Source of the DNA: Pseudomonas frederiksbergensis
GTDB taxonomy: Bacteria; Pseudomonadota; Gammaproteobacteria; Pseudomonadales; Pseudomonadaceae
Length of the DNA stretch: 64,000 nt
NCBI RefSeq assembly: GCF_003732665.1
Contig: NZ_MOBP01000021.1
Span: 175,976 to 239,975 of the forward strand
Direction: 5' to 3'
Both the position numbers and the translations under genes were made by a program. The notes below the pieces were generated by a model. It made no database searches and was not told the origin of the DNA. It saw nothing but the letters and a program-made list of their open reading frames with translations. Shown here piece by piece: positions 60,578-64,000 of this stretch. Every line of letters begins with the position of its first letter. Position 1 is the first letter of the stretch.

Positions 60578-60616
60578 AAAAAGCCCGCTGATCGTCGCCG
60601 AGTCAGCGGGCTTTTT
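60578..60616 (-). terminator. Terminator after katG
   Basis: AAAAAGCCCGCTGA (60578-60591) and TCAGCGGGCTTTTT (60603-60616) form a 14-bp perfect inverted repeat with flanking A and T runs. It ends 11 bp after the katG stop and can work in both directions. Confidence 0.9.
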
Positions 60617-60627
60617 GCCGCTTTACC

Positions 60628-62883
60628 TCACTTCAAATCAAACCGATCAAGGTTCATTACCTTGACCCACGCCGCCACAAAGTCCTTCACAAACCGTTCC
60701 TTCGCATCACTGCTGGCGTACACCTCCGCCAACGCCCGCAGTTGTGCATTTGAGCCGAAGACCAGATCAACCCGGGTCGCCGTCCATTTCGCGGCGCCGG
60801 TTTTGCGATCCCGTCCTTCAAACTCTTCCTGGGCCTCCGACGTCGGCTTCCATTCCACGCCCATGTCCAGCAGGTTGGTGAAGAAGTCGTTGGTCAAGGC
60901 CTCTGGTCGTTGGGTGAAGACGCCATGTTTGGTCTGGCCGACGTTGGTGTTGAGCACGCGCAGGCCGCCGATCAGCACGGTCATTTCTGGCGCGGTGAGG
61001 GTAAGCAGTTGCGCCTTGTCGATCAGCAGCGCCTCGGCCGTTACGCGGTAGCGGGTTTTGAGGTAGTTGCGGAAGCCATCGGCGATGGGTTCGAGGAAGC
61101 CGAACGATTCCACATCCGTCTGCTCTTGCGATGCGTCTGCCCGTCCCGGCGTGAACGGCACTGTGATGCTGTGGCCGGCATTTTTCGCCGCTTGCTCGAC
61201 GCCAACATTGCCGGCCAGCACGATCAGGTCGGCCAGGGAGATTTTCTTGCCGCCGCTGTTGAACTCGTTGCGGATGCTTTCGAGTTTCCCCAGCACATTG
61301 GCCAATTGTTCAGGCTGGTTGGCTTGCCATGATTTCTGCGGTTCAAGGCGCAGGCGTCCACCGTTGGCGCCGCCGCGTTTGTCGGAGCCACGGAAAGTGG
61401 ACGCCGCCGCCCACGCGGTGGAGACCAGTTGCGAGACGCTCAGGCCCGACGCCGCCAGTTTGCCCTTGAGTGCGGCGATGTCGCTGTCGTTGACCAGTGC
61501 ATGGTCGACGTCAGGAATCGGGTCTTGCCAGAGCAGTTCTTCGGCGGGCATTTCCGGGCCGAGGTAGCGCGACAGCGGGCCCATGTCGCGGTGGATCAAC
61601 TTGAACCAGGCGCGGGCGAAGGCGTCGGCAAGTTGGTCGGGGTTTTCGAGGAAGCGCCGGGAAATCGGCTCGTAGATCGGGTCGAAGCGCAGGGCCAGGT
61701 CCGAGGTCAGCATGGTCGGATTGCGCCGCTTCGACGGATCGAAAGCATCCGGAATGATCCCCGCACCCGCGCCGTTTTTTGGCGTCCACTGGTGCGCGCC
61801 GGCCGGGCTTTTGGTCAGCTCCCATTCGAAGCCGAACAGGTTTTCCAGGTAATTGTTGCTCCACTTGGTCGGCGTGGTGGTCCAGGTCACCTCCAGGCCG
61901 CTGGTGATGGTGTCCGGCCCTTTACCGGTGCCGAAACTGTTCTTCCAGCCCAAGCCTTGCTGTTCGAGGCCTGCGGCTTCAGGTTCTGCCCCGACATTAT
62001 CCGCAGGCCCGGCACCGTGAGTTTTACCGAAGGCGTGGCCGCCGGCGATCAACGCCACGGTTTCTTCGTCATTCATGGCCATGCGACCGAAGGTTTCGCG
62101 GATGTCGATGGCGGATCTGACCGGGTCTGGCTCACCTTCCGGCCCTTCGGGGTTGACGTAGATCAGGCCCATTTGCACGGCGGCCAACGGGTTTTCCAGA
62201 TTGCGGCCGTGGTCGGTGCGGCTGTCCTCATTTCTTCCGGGCTCGGCCACGAGTGGAACATCGCCGGGCGCTTGCACGGGTTTTTGCGCTTTGTCGTAGC
62301 GGGTGTCGCCGCCCAGCCATTTGTTTTCCGAGCCCCAGTACACGTCTTCGTCCGGTTCCCAAACGTCAGCGCGACCGCCGGAATAACCGAAGGTCTTGAA
62401 GCCCATGGACTCCAGCGCCACGTTGCCGGTGAGCACAATCAGGTCGGCCCAGGAAATGTTCTGGCCATACTTCTGCTTGATCGGCCAGAGCAGCCGTCGC
62501 GCCTTGTCGAGGCTGACGTTATCCGGCCAACTGTTGAGCGGCGCGAACCGCTGCTGGCCGGACCCCGCCCCGCCACGACCATCGCCCGTGCGGTAGGTGC
62601 CGGCGGCGTGCCAGGCCATGCGGATAAAAAACGGCCCGTAGTGACCAAAGTCCGCCGGCCACCAGTCTTGCGAGTCGGTCATCAGCGCATTCAAATCCGC
62701 TTTCAGCGCCGCAAAATCCAGTTTCTTGAACGCCTCGGCATAGTCAAAGCCCTCGTCCAGGGGATCGGACAGGGACGAGTGCTGGTGCAGGATCTTCAGG
62801 TTCAGTTGGTTCGGCCACCAGTCGCGGTTCGTCGTGCCACCGCCAGCGGCGTGATTGAACGGGCATTTCGATTCAGTTGCCAT
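60628..62883 (-). CDS. katG: Catalase-peroxidase
   Basis: The 751-residue bifunctional enzyme has the distal haem triad Arg88-Trp91-His92 in FIRMAWHAAG. It also has the Tyr of the Trp-Tyr-Met adduct in MGLIYVNPEGPEG, the Met in RMAMNDEE and the proximal His in GGHAFGKTHG. A second, non-haem half is present, so the length is normal. It breaks down hydrogen peroxide. ATG 62883 with AAAGGT upstream is the usual start; the frame opens at 62946. Hydrogen peroxide made by PuuB elsewhere in this window is one possible source, but peroxide control is not readable here. Confidence 0.95.
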   Translation of the reverse strand: MATESKCPFNHAAGGGTTNRDWWPNQLNLKILHQHSSLSDPLDEGFDYAEAFKKLDFAALKADLNALMTDSQDWWPADFGHYGPFFIRMAWHAAGTYRTGDGRGGAGSGQQRFAPLNSWPDNVSLDKARRLLWPIKQKYGQNISWADLIVLTGNVALESMGFKTFGYSGGRADVWEPDEDVYWGSENKWLGGDTRYDKAQKPVQAPGDVPLVAEPGRNEDSRTDHGRNLENPLAAVQMGLIYVNPEGPEGEPDPVRSAIDIRETFGRMAMNDEETVALIAGGHAFGKTHGAGPADNVGAEPEAAGLEQQGLGWKNSFGTGKGPDTITSGLEVTWTTTPTKWSNNYLENLFGFEWELTKSPAGAHQWTPKNGAGAGIIPDAFDPSKRRNPTMLTSDLALRFDPIYEPISRRFLENPDQLADAFARAWFKLIHRDMGPLSRYLGPEMPAEELLWQDPIPDVDHALVNDSDIAALKGKLAASGLSVSQLVSTAWAAASTFRGSDKRGGANGGRLRLEPQKSWQANQPEQLANVLGKLESIRNEFNSGGKKISLADLIVLAGNVGVEQAAKNAGHSITVPFTPGRADASQEQTDVESFGFLEPIADGFRNYLKTRYRVTAEALLIDKAQLLTLTAPEMTVLIGGLRVLNTNVGQTKHGVFTQRPEALTNDFFTNLLDMGVEWKPTSEAQEEFEGRDRKTGAAKWTATRVDLVFGSNAQLRALAEVYASSDAKERFVKDFVAAWVKVMNLDRFDLK

Positions 62884-63242
62884 GTGATAGCTACCTTTGG
62901 TCGTGTTCATCCAGCTACCCGGCCCGGCTTGGGCCAGCAATAGCAATGAGCGAAATCAAAGACATAGGCTGCTGGGCCAGGCAGTTCGATCAACTGCCCA
63001 TTGTGGCCACACGGGAATTCCAGAAATTGGCGACCGATTCGCCAGCACGCGGGCCCACGGCAAGCCTGTGACTCTTTCTTATCTCTTTCATCAGGTGTTG
63101 AGCGGCCAGCATGCGCCAGCGCAACGGTAAGACTAGACCGTCTGGGGAGGACTGCTAATAGCGGCAGTGTTGGGGCGTGATAGGGAGAATCTTTTGCGGG
63201 GCGGCTGAAATGCCCCTCGGGTCAGGCCCGAGGGGCGATTCA
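62884..63242. other. Intergenic region between katG and the alcohol dehydrogenase gene
   Basis: About 359 bp without a supported gene. It should hold the katG promoter. A perfect GCCCCTCGGG/CCCGAGGGGC hairpin (63212-63236) lies six bases before the alcohol dehydrogenase stop on the opposite strand and may end that message, though no clear T-run follows. Confidence 0.6.
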
Positions 63243-64000
63243 TCAGGCAGCGTTGGCTTCTTTCTTCAGGCTGTTCATATCGATCACAAAGCGATATTTC
63301 ACATCGCCCTTCAACATCCGGCCATACGCTTCGTTGATGTCCTGAATGTTGATCATCTCGATATCCGAAACGATCCCATGCTTGGCACAGAAATCCAGCA
63401 TCTCCTGGGTTTCCTGAATCCCGCCAATCAACGAACCGGCCAGACTGCGGCGCTTGAAGATCAGGTTAAACACCGAAGGCGACGGATGCGGACTGTCCGG
63501 CGCACCGACCAGCGTCATCGTGCCATCGCGCTTGAGCAGATTGAGGAAGGCGTCCAGATCATGCGGCGCCGCGACGGTGTTGAGGATGAAATCCAGGGTA
63601 TTGGCAAACTTGGCCATCTCATCCGGATTCTTCGACACCACCACCTCATCAGCGCCCAGACGCAGCCCATCTTCACGCTTATTCGGCGACGTAGTGAACA
63701 ACACCACATGCGCGCCCATGGCATGGGCAATCTTCACCGCCATATGCCCCAGCCCACCGAGACCGACCACACCGACTTTCTTGCCAGGGCCGACTTTCCA
63801 ATGGTGCAACGGCGAATAAGTCGTGATGCCCGCACACAACAACGGCGCGACGGCGGCCAGATTGGCGTCGTCATGGGAAATGCGCAGGACGAATTTCTCC
63901 TTGACCACAATATTGTCCGAGTAACCGCCGAACGTGTTCTCGCCACCAAACACAGGGCCGTTGTAAGTACCGGTGAAGCCGCTCTCACAATATTGCTCTT
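63243..64000 (-). CDS. Zinc-type NAD(P)-dependent alcohol dehydrogenase, 5' end cut
   Basis: The frame is open to the window edge, so the N-terminal part is missing. About 250 residues remain, from EQYCESGFTGTYNGPVFGG. The Rossmann fold has VGVVGLGGLGHMAVKIAHAM, and the following LFTTSPNKREDGLRLGADE fits the NADP-binding subgroup around YahK and the cinnamyl alcohol dehydrogenases. It should oxidise or reduce a range of alcohols and aldehydes. Catalytic zinc ligands lie mostly in the missing part; the visible Cys in EQYCESGF belongs to the structural zinc loop. Confidence 0.88.
   Translation of the reverse strand, partial: EQYCESGFTGTYNGPVFGGENTFGGYSDNIVVKEKFVLRISHDDANLAAVAPLLCAGITTYSPLHHWKVGPGKKVGVVGLGGLGHMAVKIAHAMGAHVVLFTTSPNKREDGLRLGADEVVVSKNPDEMAKFANTLDFILNTVAAPHDLDAFLNLLKRDGTMTLVGAPDSPHPSPSVFNLIFKRRSLAGSLIGGIQETQEMLDFCAKHGIVSDIEMINIQDINEAYGRMLKGDVKYRFVIDMNSLKKEANAA

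Overview
The window looks like a chromosomal segment of a Pseudomonas from the P. fluorescens group. The evidence is the high-GC coding sequence, the typical Pseudomonas gene families, and the many copies of the roughly 90-bp REP doublet whose arms read TGTGGGAGCGGGCTTGCTCG and its reverse complement. I see no rRNA, tRNA, CRISPR array, transposase or phage module. Both edges cut genes: an AraC-type regulator on the left and a zinc-type alcohol dehydrogenase on the right.

Region by region: (1) 1-8.3 kb holds regulators, an autotransporter-displayed tyrosine phosphatase, a LysR/EamA exporter pair, a GNAT acetyltransferase and several envelope proteins. (2) 8.4-19.7 kb holds a ProP osmolyte transporter, a GAF-GAF-GGDEF-EAL protein, an 820-aa unknown membrane protein, a membrane diguanylate cyclase, a thioesterase and an amidase. 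(3) 19.9-24.0 kb holds small proteins, a strikingly structured 5' leader (20627-20732), and an AT-richer accessory island with an orphan hcp, an overlapping putative effector gene and a convergent multi-pass membrane gene that could be its immunity protein. (4) 24.0-35.1 kb is a putrescine locus: puuR, puuB, puuC and puuA on the minus strand, then puuD and the ABC importer potGHI-potF on the plus strand. The transporter imports putrescine, and PuuA, PuuB, PuuC and PuuD glutamylate, oxidise, dehydrogenate and hydrolyse it to GABA. (5) 35.3-41 kb holds thpR, small unknown genes including a coupled 34-aa/86-aa pair, and a lactate permease. (6) 41-50 kb holds a 1380-aa CheB-CheR-PAS-kinase-receiver protein and a tripartite efflux operon. 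(7) 50-55.6 kb holds a dienelactone hydrolase, then an operon of one short DUF1843 peptide, two DUF1842-DUF1843 proteins and a radical SAM/SPASM enzyme, which is a candidate peptide-modification (RiPP-like) system. It has a heavily folded leader and is followed by a five-copy tandem array of a 134-bp REP unit. (8) 55.7-64 kb holds an alpha/beta hydrolase, a beta-propeller gene with a TPR/winged-helix regulator, an AbrB-type membrane protein, a 27-codon membrane peptide gene (60216-60299), katG and the truncated alcohol dehydrogenase.

The most interesting items are the DUF1842/DUF1843-radical SAM operon with its leader, the hcp/effector/immunity island, the switch-like leader at 20.6 kb, and the very small membrane proteins. 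Family names are given from recognition of the translated sequences; no database search was run.
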